Positions 26,996 to 35,960 of a stretch of 64,000 bases of DNA are shown here, piece after piece. Under the pieces are notes generated by a model. It did no database searches, was not told the origin of the DNA, and saw only the letters and a program-made list of their open reading frames with translations. Positions within the stretch are counted from its first letter, which is position 1; each line of letters opens with the position of its first letter. Made by a program: the position numbers and the translations under genes. Source of the stretch: Roseiarcus sp963776665 (GTDB taxonomy: Bacteria; Pseudomonadota; Alphaproteobacteria; Rhizobiales; Beijerinckiaceae); contig CAVZNQ010000032.1 of assembly GCA_963776665.1 (NCBI GenBank), positions 58,989 through 122,988 of the forward strand, written 5' to 3'.

Positions 26996-27517
26996 ATGCG
27001 AGTACGGTTGATCAGTTATGTCGTTGCGGCCGCGGCGCTCGGCGCTTCTTCCGCCGTGCTTGCCGACGACAGCGCGATTGCGCGCGGCAAGTATCTGGTC
27101 ACTCTCGGCGGCTGCAACGACTGCCATACGCCGGGATATTTTCTCGGAAAGCCTGACTTCTCCCGGACGCTCGGCGGCTCGGACGTCGGCTTTACGATCC
27201 CGGGTCTGGGGGCATTCTTCGGGCCTAACTTGACTCCCGACAAGGAGACCGGTCTGGGCAAGTGGACCGACGACCAGATCGTCTCGGCGATGACCGCGGG
27301 CGTCGCTGCCGACGGCCGGAGGCTCGCCCCGATCATGCCCTATGCGGGCCTCTCACATTTGACGTCGGAGGACGCGCACGCGATCGTCGCTTATCTCCGA
27401 AGCCTGCCGCCGGTGAAGAACGCGGCGCCCGGACCCTTCGGGCCGAAGGACACGCCGACCGGGCTGGTGTTCGTCATCGTTCCCGGCGAGGTCTACGCCA
27501 AGATGCCGCCGCCCTGA
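26996..27517 (+). CDS. Periplasmic cytochrome c family protein
   Basis: A 173-residue exported monohaem c-type cytochrome. The ATG at 26996 follows CAGGGAGGC and gives a signal peptide MRVRLISYVVAAAALGASSA cut at VLA-DD. The haem site is GGCNDCHTPG (CxxCH), with Met ligands likely in PIMPYAGLSH or a later Met. PNLTPDKETGLGKWTDDQI and a YLRSLPPV ending are typical of the small cytochrome subunits that accompany periplasmic alcohol or aldehyde dehydrogenases. No dehydrogenase partner is adjacent. It is convergent with rpmG. Confidence 0.85.
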   Translation: MRVRLISYVVAAAALGASSAVLADDSAIARGKYLVTLGGCNDCHTPGYFLGKPDFSRTLGGSDVGFTIPGLGAFFGPNLTPDKETGLGKWTDDQIVSAMTAGVAADGRRLAPIMPYAGLSHLTSEDAHAIVAYLRSLPPVKNAAPGPFGPKDTPTGLVFVIVPGEVYAKMPPP

Positions 27518-27531
27518 GTCCGCCGAGCCGC

Positions 27532-27560
27532 CAACAAAAAGGGGCGCCCGCTGGCGCCCC
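27532..27560 (-). terminator. Intrinsic terminator of rpmG
   Basis: A perfect 8-bp GC stem GGGGCGCC (27541-27548) / GGCGCCCC (27553-27560) encloses the loop CGCT. On the minus strand it is followed by TTTTTGTTG. It lies 26 bp after the rpmG stop, between that gene and the convergent cytochrome gene. Confidence 0.85.
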
Positions 27561-27586
27561 GTTCGACGTTCGGCGGACGATCCGCC

Positions 27587-27754
27587 TTATTTGATCTTCG
27601 TTTCCTTGAACTCGACGTGCTTGCGCGCGACGGGATCGTATTTCTTGAACGCAAGCTTTTCCGTCTTGGTGCGGGCGTTCTTCTTGGTGACGTAGAAATA
27701 GCCCGTGTCGGCGGTCGACAGCAGCTTGATCTTGAGCGAGGCGGCCTTGGCCAT
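27587..27754 (-). CDS. rpmG: 50S ribosomal protein L33
   Basis: A 55-residue protein read on the minus strand: MAKAASLKIKLLSTADTGYF, then VTKKNARTKTEKLAFKKYD and PVARKHVEFKETKIK. This is the zinc-independent (C-minus) form of L33, since the CxxC pairs are absent. The start ATG is at 27754 and the stop at 27587. It is followed by a strong terminator and preceded by a second terminator-like hairpin in its leader. Confidence 0.97.
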   Translation of the reverse strand: MAKAASLKIKLLSTADTGYFYVTKKNARTKTEKLAFKKYDPVARKHVEFKETKIK

Positions 27755-27776
27755 GGCGTGCGTCCTTCAACGGAGC

Positions 27777-27821
27777 GGCGCGCCGGACGCGCCAAAAAAG
27801 GCCCGCGAAGGGTCGCGGGCC
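27777..27821 (-). terminator. Terminator-like hairpin in the leader of rpmG
   Basis: On the minus strand a stem of GCCCGCGA (complement 27813-27820) with TCGCGGGC (complement 27801-27808) is followed at once by GCC and six T (complement of 27794-27799). A second stem GGCGCG/CGCGCC (27777-27782 and 27788-27793) follows directly, and the rpmG start codon is 22 bp further. No minus-strand gene is seen upstream, so this may be an attenuator or the end of a small RNA. Confidence 0.6.
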
Positions 27822-28007
27822 CGGTGTTTGGCCGGCAAAATAGTGAGGCTCGGCGCGAAGTCAAGCCGACGGCGCGGGCGGGTCGACGAAAGGACCATCA
27901 GCCCGCCCGCCGACTGCCCCGGGGCCGTACGATAGATTTGAGTTCCGTCGGCGCCGATCGCCGTTATCATTGCGCCGCCGGCGGCGAGGCCGGGCGGGAG
28001 AACGGAT

Positions 28008-29270
28008 GTGAAGAGCCTCTTTACCGGCCCGGTGTTCGAAATGGCCCGCGACCAGCTCCACGTCATCGCCGACCATTTGAGCATCCCGGAGGACGAACGC
28101 GCCTGGCTCCTCTACCCGAAGCGCGCCATCGTCGTCACCCTTCCAGTTCGCATGGAGGACAATCGGACCGAACTTTTCATCGGCTACCGGGTCCAGCATC
28201 ATCTGGCGCTCGGTCCCGCCAAGGGCGGCACGCGATTCGCGGCCAATATCGACATCGGCGAGATCGCTGCGCTCGCGATCTGGATGAGCTGGAAATGTGC
28301 GCTCGCCGACCTCCCTTTTGGCGGCGGCAAGGGCGGGGTCGCGGTCGATCCGCGCTCGCTCAAGCCCAAGGAGCTCGAGAACCTTTCCCGCCGCTACATG
28401 CAGGAAATGATCCCGTTCGTCGGCCCGCGGGTGGACGTGATGGCGCCGGATATCGGCACCAACGAGCAGGTAATGGCCTGGTTCATGGACACCTATTCGG
28501 TGTACCAGGGCGTCACCGTTCCCGAGATCGTGACCGGCAAGCCGGTCGGCAGCGGCGGCACGTTGGGCCGGCGCGAGGCGACCGGCCATGGCGTCGCTTT
28601 TCTCGCCTTTCGCGCCCTCGACGTTCTGGACATTGCGCCCGCCAAGGCGACCGCGATCGTTCAGGGCTTCGGCAACGTCGGCTCGCATGCCGCGATGGGG
28701 CTCGCGGCGCGGGGCGTGAAGCTGATCGGCGTCAGCGATCACTCCGCCGCCTATTACGATCCCAAGGGTCTCGATGTGAAGGCGCTCGTCGCTCACGCCG
28801 GGAGGAACACCGAGCTTGCCGGCTATTCAAGCCAGGCCACGATTGACCCGCGCGCACTCCTGGAGCAGCCCTGCGATATTCTGGCGCCGTGCGCGGTCGA
28901 GCGGGTGATCGACGCCGACCTCGCGCGGCGCCTGCGATGCCGCATTATCGCCGAAGGCGCGAACGGCCCGACCACGCCCGAAGCCGACCGCGTGCTTGCC
29001 GAGCGCAACGACGGCGTCTTCGTCATCCCCGACATCTTGTGCAACGCGGGCGGCGTCATCGTGAGCTATTTCGAGTGGGTCCAGGACCTGCAGCAATATT
29101 TCTGGTCGCGGGACGAGGTGATGGACCGGCTCGAACGGGCGCTCGACCGCTCGTGGGCGATGGTCGTCGCTCGCGCCAAGCGGGACGGGGTCTCCAACCG
29201 CACGGCGGCGATGGCGATCGGGGTCGAACGGGTGGTGAAGGCCAAGCAGGCGCGCGGGCTGTTTCCCTGA
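28008..29270 (+). CDS. Glu/Leu/Phe/Val dehydrogenase (glutamate dehydrogenase type)
   Basis: A 420-residue hexameric-type amino acid dehydrogenase that interconverts glutamate and 2-oxoglutarate plus ammonium with NAD(P). A GTG at 28008 is used, since the ATG three bases before reads straight into TGA; GGGAG precedes it. Substrate and catalytic residues are in LGPAKGGTRFAANID (Lys), WKCALADLPFGGGKGGV (Lys) and MAPDIGTNEQVM (Asp). The Rossmann fingerprint is VQGFGNVGSHAAMGL. Length and motifs match the RocG/GudB-type NAD enzymes. It stands alone, divergent from rpmG. Confidence 0.92.
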   Translation: MKSLFTGPVFEMARDQLHVIADHLSIPEDERAWLLYPKRAIVVTLPVRMEDNRTELFIGYRVQHHLALGPAKGGTRFAANIDIGEIAALAIWMSWKCALADLPFGGGKGGVAVDPRSLKPKELENLSRRYMQEMIPFVGPRVDVMAPDIGTNEQVMAWFMDTYSVYQGVTVPEIVTGKPVGSGGTLGRREATGHGVAFLAFRALDVLDIAPAKATAIVQGFGNVGSHAAMGLAARGVKLIGVSDHSAAYYDPKGLDVKALVAHAGRNTELAGYSSQATIDPRALLEQPCDILAPCAVERVIDADLARRLRCRIIAEGANGPTTPEADRVLAERNDGVFVIPDILCNAGGVIVSYFEWVQDLQQYFWSRDEVMDRLERALDRSWAMVVARAKRDGVSNRTAAMAIGVERVVKAKQARGLFP

Positions 29271-29330
29271 CTCCTCCTGGGCCGGCGTTCAATTGACCCA
29301 GCGCCTCACCGCGAGAGGAGCCATAACGTC

Positions 29331-29359
29331 GCTCCGAGGCGGCGAGGCCTCTTCGGAGC
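29331..29359. terminator. Stem-loop between convergent genes
   Basis: GCTCCGA (29331-29337) pairs with TCGGAGC (29353-29359), with additional GGC/GCC pairing inside. It lies between the ends of the dehydrogenase gene and the convergent PEP-CTERM-like gene. T tracts are weak on both strands, so the call is tentative. Confidence 0.35.
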
Positions 29360-29369
29360 GGGCGGTCCT

Positions 29370-30074
29370 TTAGATGGCCACGCGGACCGGCGTGCGACGG
29401 GCTCGGTAGCCGGCGAAAGCGAGGCCCGCAAAACCCAGGCCCATCATCGCCCAAGTCGAAGTTTCGGGAACGGACGTCGTGATCTGGGCAATCTCGAACG
29501 AGTTGGATGAGACAGCCAAGCCTTCGGAGACCGTTATGCCGGTTATGTCCACGGAGCTGTCAACGAAGGTGAAGCGGCCGTTTGACGTCGAGCCCGTGAT
29601 CGTCGGCGTGCCGTCGCCCGGGAGGCTCGCGCCGAAAACGCTCGCAAGCTGAGTGCCCGAATACGTCACATCCCCGGATGTGGTGTGGATGATAAGAGAG
29701 TTTTCCTCATCCAGCGACCCGATGTAGATGGCCACGTCCTTAACATCGGTCGCAAAGGTGAAGGTCTCGGTTTCTCCGGGAGTCGTCGCGAAAAACTGGC
29801 CGGTTGTGCTGCCGCTGGCCGTATAGGGGGCGGCGACAAACGAGCCGGGCTGATCGCCGCTCTGGGACTGGCCCGATGGGGTGTAGAGAGTTCCGGTTCC
29901 CGTACCCGGATTGCCGCTGCTGAAGTCCGTATACAGCGTTTCGCCCGGCGGCAGCGGGGAATACAGCGGATAGGACCCGCCGAAGGAGTCGAAAGTAACG
30001 GTTGTCGCGTTTGCGGCAATCGCCGCGCCCATCGCCGCGATCGCAACGGCGCCGAACAGAGATGTACGCTTCAT
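29370..30074 (-). CDS. PEP-CTERM-like secreted protein
   Basis: A 234-residue exported protein. It has a signal peptide MKRTSLFGAVAIAAMGAAIA cut after ANA-TT, a Thr/Ser/Gly-rich beta-type body (FDSFGGSYPLYSPLPPGET, GETETFTFATDVKDVAIYIG) and the C-terminal sorting signal VPETSTWAMMGLGFAGLAFA followed by GYRARR. This is the PETSTWAMM variant of the PEP-CTERM signal, recognised by exosortases that anchor or release proteins at the outer surface, often in exopolysaccharide-producing bacteria. The start is preceded by GGGGGTC. No exosortase gene lies in this window. The body is not assigned to an enzyme family. Confidence 0.85.
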   Translation of the reverse strand: MKRTSLFGAVAIAAMGAAIAANATTVTFDSFGGSYPLYSPLPPGETLYTDFSSGNPGTGTGTLYTPSGQSQSGDQPGSFVAAPYTASGSTTGQFFATTPGETETFTFATDVKDVAIYIGSLDEENSLIIHTTSGDVTYSGTQLASVFGASLPGDGTPTITGSTSNGRFTFVDSSVDITGITVSEGLAVSSNSFEIAQITTSVPETSTWAMMGLGFAGLAFAGYRARRTPVRVAI

Positions 30075-30221
30075 ATTTGACCCCCGGCGTGCCGCTCAGT
30101 CATGCACAGGACCAATTTGCAAAAGGCGTCGGGGTTGTCAATCCCCAGCCAGTCGACGGTTTTTATATTTTGCTTTCCGGAGCAGAGATTTATTCCTGGT
30201 TCGGCGGAATCGATTTCAGCG

Positions 30222-30983
30222 CTAACGGCTCCCGGCCGCTCCGGCCTGCACTACGGCGGCGATCGGCCCGATTGGACCCAGTTCGTCGTCGCGATTGAGT
30301 TCAGGCGCGTAGAGCGACGACACTGAGCCATCGAGAAAGAGCGCGTTCCGGCAGCCGAGGCCGTCACGGAACAGCCGCGCAAATGTGTCGAAGTTCACCG
30401 GCGTGTCGGTTATGGCGAATGCGACCGCGCCGCCGTCGCAGCCCCCGACGCCGTTGCGGATCTTCTCGGAGGCGCCGCTCGGCTTGATTTTCGGGTGGAT
30501 CTTACCGTCGACGACCAGCATCGGGCCCGACTGGGTTGCATAGCGGGCGGCTGGCGGGCTGGCGAGATAGCGGCTCGTCTCGGTCACTCCCGCGACGCCG
30601 TCGCCCACCCAGAAGACGCCGTTCGGCTTGAGGTGAAAATTCGTCGCGCCGGCGCGGGTGTCGGCCTCGTTCAGCTTGCGACGATCCTCGACATAGAGGC
30701 CGACGGGCGATTGATCCTCCTTGAACATGCCCGCGTTCATCGCGAACGCGAGCCGCTCGCCCTTCGTCTTCAGCGCGGCGGCGAGGGCCGCCAACGAGCC
30801 GTAGGGCTTGCCGTCGCTTCCATTCAGAAAAAGGCGAATATCGTCATGCCGCGGGTCGAACGTGCAGACCGTGAATTTGGCGTCGTCGAAGCTCTTCGGC
30901 GCGCAGGCGGCCGAGGCGGGGGTCGCGCCGCAAGCAAGCCATGAGAGAATGATCAGGGCGGCGTGTCCGCAACGCCGCGTCAT
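30222..30983 (-). CDS. Phosphodiester glycosidase family protein (NAGPA/DUF2233)
   Basis: A 253-residue exported protein from the ATG at 30983. The signal peptide MTRRCGHAALIILSWLACGA ends at SAA-CAP. Family motifs in order are LAFAMNAGMFKEDQSPVGLY, PNGVFWVGDGVA, ATQSGPMLVVDGKIHPK, GGCDGGAVAFAI and ALFLDGSVSSLYAP. The family includes the enzyme that uncovers mannose-6-phosphate and bacterial homologues acting on N-acetylglucosamine phosphodiesters, for example of cell-surface glycans. It lies 17 bp after the FAD dehydrogenase gene and is the last gene of the tlyA operon. Confidence 0.82.
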   Translation of the reverse strand: MTRRCGHAALIILSWLACGATPASAACAPKSFDDAKFTVCTFDPRHDDIRLFLNGSDGKPYGSLAALAAALKTKGERLAFAMNAGMFKEDQSPVGLYVEDRRKLNEADTRAGATNFHLKPNGVFWVGDGVAGVTETSRYLASPPAARYATQSGPMLVVDGKIHPKIKPSGASEKIRNGVGGCDGGAVAFAITDTPVNFDTFARLFRDGLGCRNALFLDGSVSSLYAPELNRDDELGPIGPIAAVVQAGAAGSR

Positions 30984-31000
30984 GGAGAGCAAACCATCCC

Positions 31001-32416
31001 TCACAGCACCTTGCCCGGGTTCATCACCCCGTTCGGATCGAGCGCCGCCTTGATCAGGCGCATCACCGCAAGGGACGCGGGATCCTTCCATCGGGCGAGC
31101 AGTTCGCGCTTGAGCTGACCCACGCCGTGCTCGGCCGAGTACGAGCCGCCAAGACGAGCGACGATGCCGTGCACGATTTCGTTCATCGCATCCCAGCGGC
31201 GGAGAAAGGCAGCCCCGTCGGCGCCGACCGGCTGCGACACGTTGAAATGGATGTTGCCGTCGCCGAGATGGCCGAAAGCGACGACGCGGGCTCCGGGCGC
31301 GAAGGCTTCGACCGCGGGCGTCGCCTCGCTGATCAACGCCGGCACGAGGCCGACCTCGACCGAGACGTCGTGCTTGATCGAGGCTCCCTCTTTCACCTGC
31401 GCCTCGGGTATCGATTCGCGCAAGCGCCAAAACTCGGAGCGCTGCTCGAGCGATGCGGCGATCGACGCATCGTCGATGATGCCGCCCTCGAGCGCCGCCT
31501 CCAGCGCCCCGGCGAGCGCATCGTCGAGCCCGCCCGGCGTTTGCGACGACGCTTCCACGAGCACGTACCACGCATGCGCGCTCGCCAGCGGCTTCCGCGC
31601 CAGGCCGTTGCTGACCGTGATTTCGAGGGCGTTGCGTCCGATCAACTCGAAACTGGTGACCGCGCCGCCGATATGTTCGCGCATCATTCGCAGGAGCTTC
31701 AACGCGTCCACCGGGCTCTTGAGGCCGACGAAGGCCGTCGCCCGCGCGCGCGGATTGGGGAACAGCCTCAGCGACGCCGCCGTGACGATCCCGAGCGTGC
31801 CCTCGGCGCCGACGAAGAGGCCCTTCACATCGTAGCCGGTATTGTCCTTGCGCAGTTTGCTCAGGCCATTGACGATCCGTCCGTCGGCGAGAACGGCCTC
31901 GACCCCGGTGACGAGGTCGCGCGTATTGCCGTAGGCGATCACGGTCACCCCGCCGGCGTTGGTCGAGACATTGCCGCCGATGGTGCAGGTTCCCTCCGAC
32001 GCCAGCGACAGGGGAAAGAGCCGATCGGCGGCGAGCGCGGCGGCTTGGGCCTCGGCAAGCGTAACGCCGGCCTCGCAGATCATCACGTCGCCGTCGAGGT
32101 CGACCTCGCGGACCCTGCGCAGCCGCTGGGTCGAGAGGATGATCTGTTCGCCGCTCGCGTCCGGCGTTTGTCCGCCGACGAGCCCGGTGTTGCCGCCCTG
32201 CGGAGCCACGCCGATCCGCGCCTCATTGCAGAGGGACGCGACGGCGGCGACTTCCTTCGTCGCGCCCGGCCGGACAAGGGCGAGCGCCTTGCCGTGATAG
32301 AGGCCGCGCGGCTCCACGAGCGCGCCAGCCAAAAGCCCGGGATCGGTCAGCACATGGCGCGGCCCGACGATATTTTCCAGGGCGGCGAGAATCGCGTCCC
32401 GTTCCGTCGCGTCCAC
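31001..32416 (-). CDS. FAD-binding dehydrogenase, D-2-hydroxyacid/glycolate-oxidase type
   Basis: A 471-residue flavoprotein of the VAO/PCMH superfamily with FAD_binding_4 and FAD-oxidase_C domains. It has VAPQGGNTGLVGGQTPDASG (FAD pyrophosphate loop), NVSTNAGGVTVIAYGNTRDL, and the C-terminal catalytic part with FGHLGDGNIHFNVSQPV and AEHGVGQLKRELL, where the His residues and the hydroxyacid site lie. Members oxidise D-lactate, D-2-hydroxyglutarate or glycolate; I cannot decide between them. The GTG start at 32416 follows directly on the TAG of the methyltransferase gene, and its ribosome binding site lies inside that gene, so translation is coupled. Confidence 0.88.
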   Translation of the reverse strand: MDATERDAILAALENIVGPRHVLTDPGLLAGALVEPRGLYHGKALALVRPGATKEVAAVASLCNEARIGVAPQGGNTGLVGGQTPDASGEQIILSTQRLRRVREVDLDGDVMICEAGVTLAEAQAAALAADRLFPLSLASEGTCTIGGNVSTNAGGVTVIAYGNTRDLVTGVEAVLADGRIVNGLSKLRKDNTGYDVKGLFVGAEGTLGIVTAASLRLFPNPRARATAFVGLKSPVDALKLLRMMREHIGGAVTSFELIGRNALEITVSNGLARKPLASAHAWYVLVEASSQTPGGLDDALAGALEAALEGGIIDDASIAASLEQRSEFWRLRESIPEAQVKEGASIKHDVSVEVGLVPALISEATPAVEAFAPGARVVAFGHLGDGNIHFNVSQPVGADGAAFLRRWDAMNEIVHGIVARLGGSYSAEHGVGQLKRELLARWKDPASLAVMRLIKAALDPNGVMNPGKVL

Positions 32417-33682
32417 CTAGAGGAGCCTCCGCGCGCGCGCTTTCTTTCTCGGTCGGCGAAAGACGGCGGCGATTTCGACATGGGGGGAAAAGCGGAACTG
32501 GTCAAGCGGCGTCACCGCCTCGATCTGAAAGCCGCCGTCGACGAGAATGCGCGCGTCGCGGGCGAAGGTCGCCGCGTTGCAGGAGATGGACACGACGAGC
32601 GGCAGCGCCGAGGCGGCGAGCGCGCGCGACTGTTCGAGCGCGCCAGCACGCGGCGGATCGATGAGCGCCGCATCGAATGCAGGCGATTTCGTCGGTTCTC
32701 AGCGGACGGCGAAAAAGATCGCGCGTCTCGGCGGACGAGCTTGCGCAAGCCCGGCGTCGTCGCGGCCGCGCGGGCGAGCGCCGCGACCGCCGCAGCGTCG
32801 GCGTCGACGGCGAACACTCTCGCGCCGGCGCGCGAGCCTTAGCGCAAAGGCGCCGGCCCCGCAGAAAAGGTCCGCGACCCTCTTCGAATCGCCGAGCGCC
32901 CGCTCGGCGAATTCCGCAAGCAGCGTCTCGCCGGCTTCCGTCGCCTGAAGGAAGCCGCCCGGCGGGAGCACGACCTGCGCCTCGCCGAAGGCGACGCGCG
33001 GCGGCCGGCGCTCGATCACGATGTCGCCGTGATTGGAGACCCGGGCGAGATCGAGCGCGCCCGCCGTCCGCGCGAGCTTCTGCGCTTCCGCGCGCTCAAG
33101 TGCGCCTGAGCCGCGCAGGTCGACGTCGAGCCCGCCGAGCGTCGCGGTGACGCCGATGTCGAGCGGTTTCATCAATCCCCTGAGATCGCCGCTGAGCGCC
33201 TTGGCTGCATCAATCGCCTTCGCCATGCTTGGGCTAAACAGCGGGCAGCCGTCGATGGCGATGATGTCGTGCGAGCGGGCGCGCATGAAGCCGACCTCGT
33301 CGGCCTGGCGATGCGGAAACCGGGCGTGAAAGGTCGCCCGGCGGCGGCCGGCGCCGTGCGCGTCGACGAGCTCGCCAACCTCCGCCGCGACGCCCTCGCG
33401 CTTGAGCGCTTCCGCCACCAGACCGCGCTTCCATCGGCGATAGAGCGAGACCGACATGTGTTGCGCCGCGCAGCCGCCGCAGCGGCCGTACCAAGGGCAG
33501 ATCGGCTGGGCGCGCTCAAGCGAAGCGCTCAGCGTCTCGATCAGCTCACCCCGCTTGCCGGCGACCCTGACCATCGCCCGCTCACCGGGCAGCGCGCCGA
33601 CGACGATCGTTCCGTTGGCGGCGAGGCCTTGGCCATGGGCGTCGAGCGCGACGATCGAAAGTTCTTCGACCGGCTCAGCCAT
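32417..33682 (-). CDS. TrmA/RlmC/RlmD-type RNA (uracil-5-)-methyltransferase, frameshifted C-terminal half
   Basis: A SAM-dependent RNA m5U methyltransferase. The N-terminus (MAEPVEELSIVALDAHGQGL) is a TRAM-like domain. The iron-sulfur cluster motif is CPWYGRCGGCAAQH, with a further Cys in AIDGCPLF. The SAM site is VADLFCGAGAFALRLA at about 32860. After that the frame changes near 32835 and again at least once between 32680 and 32750, passing through VFAVDADAAAVAALARAA, DAALIDPPRAGALEQS, the catalytic VVSISCNAATFARDARIL and SPHVEIAAVF before the TAG at 32417-32419. All family motifs are present, so sequencing error is the likely cause. It overlaps tlyA upstream by 8 bp (ATGGCTGA). Confidence 0.85.
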
Positions 33683-34400
33683 GACGGGCGGCGATCAGGA
33701 ATTCCCTCGCTCCGCCGCCGCCGAGGATCGGCGACGCGACGAGGCCGAGAGCCGTCCAGCCCTCGGCTTCGATGCAGGCGCGGACGGCGGCGCATGCGCG
33801 TTCAAGCGCCGCTTCGGTTCTGACGCGGCCCTTGACGATCTCGGCCCGCCCGACCTCGAACTGCGGCTTGACGAGGCTGACGAGCCACGCCGAGTTGGCG
33901 GCGAGTTTCAGCACATGCGGCAGCACGAGCCGCTGCGAAATGAAGCTTACGTCTACGACGATCGCAGCGGGCCGCTCGCCAAGACGCTCGCGCGTGAGCG
34001 ACCGCGCGTCAACGCCTTCGAGCGAGCGGATGTGCGGATCCGCAGCAAGGCGCGGGTCGAGCTGTCCGCGGCCGACGTCGACGGCGACGACCTTCGCCGC
34101 GCCGCGCTTCATGAGGACGTCGGTAAAGCCGCCGGTGGAGGCGCCGACGTCGAGGCAGACCAAGCCGGCGGGGTCGAGCCCAAAGGCGTCGAGCGCGGCG
34201 GCGAGCTTGACCCCGCCGCGCGAGACATAAGGGTGGGACGGTTCGGCTTCGATCGGCGCGCCGTCGTCCAAAGTCTCGGACGCCTTGTTGACTGCGACCC
34301 CACCGGCGCTGACCAGGCCCGCCGCGATCGCAGCCTGCGCCCGCGCCCGGCTCGGAAAGAAGCCGCGCTCGACGAGAACGATGTCCGCGCGCTTGCGCAT
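33675..34400 (-). CDS. tlyA: TlyA family rRNA 2'-O-methyltransferase / haemolysin A homologue
   Basis: 241 residues from the ATG at 34400 (MRKRADIVLVERGFFPSRAR). It has an N-terminal S4 RNA-binding domain (residues 3-60) and an FtsJ/RrmJ-type methyltransferase domain with VSRGGVKLAAALDAF, CLDVGASTGGFTDVLM (SAM loop), IVVDVSFIS and WLVSLVKPQFEVGR, which together hold the K-D-K-E catalytic set. TlyA methylates ribose 2'-OH groups in rRNA, and mycobacterial TlyA makes ribosomes sensitive to capreomycin. It is the first gene of a four-gene minus-strand operon with the m5U methyltransferase, FAD dehydrogenase and phosphodiester glycosidase. Confidence 0.92.
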   Translation of the reverse strand: MRKRADIVLVERGFFPSRARAQAAIAAGLVSAGGVAVNKASETLDDGAPIEAEPSHPYVSRGGVKLAAALDAFGLDPAGLVCLDVGASTGGFTDVLMKRGAAKVVAVDVGRGQLDPRLAADPHIRSLEGVDARSLTRERLGERPAAIVVDVSFISQRLVLPHVLKLAANSAWLVSLVKPQFEVGRAEIVKGRVRTEAALERACAAVRACIEAEGWTALGLVASPILGGGGAREFLIAARHG

Positions 34401-34691
34401 GCCTTCACGCCAACCCTCTCCCGCATGGCCCGTTGGAGATAAGCCTCCCTCGACGCCCTGTGCGGGCGGAGACCCGCGAGCGACAGCCCGCCGGATGAGC
34501 ATCTAAAGCCCTGCCAGCGCGAGCCCAGCGCGGCCCGGCGTCGACCAGGATAGCGCCGGTGGGACGGTTGCGCGCCCGGTCCAAACGCGACGAGTCCGCG
34601 GGCGCGCCGAAGGCGAGGAGCGCCCCACCCACGCGGATCAGCGCCCGGGGAACAAACTCGTTCGAGCGGTGTTCACAGGCGCGGCCCGGGG

Positions 34692-35960
34692 ATGGGACGC
34701 GTTCGGACGCCGACGATGCTCCCTATCCCTTATGCGCTCGACGCAGTCAATTTCCTCGCCGCCGATGTCCGCAACCTTTTCGGACCGTTCGTCAACGTCT
34801 TCCTGGTCACGAGCCAGCACTGGACCCAGACCGATGTCGGGCTGGTGACGACCGCGAGCGGCCTCCTCGGCATCGCGCTTCAGACCCCAATTGGAGCCGC
34901 TATCGACGTCACCCGCGCCAAGCGAGGCGTCATCCTCTTGACGATGGCGGCGATGACCGCGGCCGCGGCGATCATATTCGCCGCTCCCACTTTCTGGCCA
35001 ATGGCGATTGCGCTGAGCATCCTGGCGGTCGCCGGAGACGCCTTCGTTCCGGCGGTCTCGGCCCTCACGCTCGGCCTGGTCACAAAAGACAAGCTGGCCC
35101 GCCGGCTCGGTCGGAACTCCGCCTTTGACCACGGCGGCAACATCGTCATCGCTCTCTTGGCTGGCGCGGTCGGCTACGCCTTTTCCCAGCGCGCCGTCTT
35201 TCTGATGGTTCCCGTCTTCGCGGCCTTGACGTCGGCGGCGGTGCTCGCCATTCCGGCCGATGCAATCAACCACGACCGGGCGCGAGACCTCGCCGCCGAT
35301 GGCGGGGCTAAAGGCGCGGCGGCCGGATACCGGATCCTGTTCCAGACGCCATCGCTCACGATTTTCGCCCTCTGCGCCATGTTGTTCCACTTCGCCAATG
35401 CGCCGCTGTTGCCGCTGGTCGGGCAGAAGCTGGCGCTTCAGTTCCCGAAGGAGGCGACGGCGATGATGTCGTTCTGCATGGTCGCCGCCCAGGGCGTGAT
35501 GCTGCCGATCGCGATTCTCGTCGGCCGCAACGCCGACGCCGTGGGGCGCAAGCCGATCTTTCTGATTGCTTTCGCCGTGCTGCCCATTCGCGCGGCGCTT
35601 TATGCGCTGTCCGACAATGCGTTCTGGCTTATCGGCGTCCAATTGCTTGATGGGGTCGGGGCGGGCATCTATGGGGCGCTGACGCCTCTGGTCATCGCCG
35701 ACATCATGCACGGCAGCGGTCGGTACAACCTCGCGCAAGGCGCCGTCGCAACCACGATGGGAATCGGCGCGTCGGTCAGCGCCTTGTTCGCCGGCGAGAT
35801 GGTCGACCATTTCGGCTATTCGGTCACCTTCCTTGTCCTGGGCGCCGCCGCGGCCGTGGCATTCCTCGTGTTCTTCGCCTTCATGCCGGAAACGCGCAAT
35901 GATGACGCGCAGGCGCAGGCCGGGGCGGCGCTGGCGCCGGAGGGGGTCGCCGGCGAATGA
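34692..35960 (+). CDS. MFS transporter
   Basis: A 422-residue polytopic membrane protein of the major facilitator superfamily, with about 12 helices. Recognisable parts are LLGIALQTPIGAAIDVTRAK (loop 2-3), AVAGDAFVPAVSALTLGLV, LGRNSAFDHGGNIVIALLAG and, in the second half, AILVGRNADAVGRKPIFLIA and FGYSVTFLVLG. The AVSALTLGLV and FDHGGN segments belong to a group of MFS proteins whose substrates are not known. The ATG at 34716 (MLPIPYALDAVNFLAADVRN) is an alternative start. The stop overlaps the start of the next transporter (ATGA), so the two are co-translated. Confidence 0.82.
   Translation: MGRVRTPTMLPIPYALDAVNFLAADVRNLFGPFVNVFLVTSQHWTQTDVGLVTTASGLLGIALQTPIGAAIDVTRAKRGVILLTMAAMTAAAAIIFAAPTFWPMAIALSILAVAGDAFVPAVSALTLGLVTKDKLARRLGRNSAFDHGGNIVIALLAGAVGYAFSQRAVFLMVPVFAALTSAAVLAIPADAINHDRARDLAADGGAKGAAAGYRILFQTPSLTIFALCAMLFHFANAPLLPLVGQKLALQFPKEATAMMSFCMVAAQGVMLPIAILVGRNADAVGRKPIFLIAFAVLPIRAALYALSDNAFWLIGVQLLDGVGAGIYGALTPLVIADIMHGSGRYNLAQGAVATTMGIGASVSALFAGEMVDHFGYSVTFLVLGAAAAVAFLVFFAFMPETRNDDAQAQAGAALAPEGVAGE

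Noticed and set aside
31127..32842. A 571-codon open frame on the plus strand
   Set aside because: It is antisense to the FAD dehydrogenase and the RNA methyltransferase, both of which have unmistakable motifs on the minus strand.
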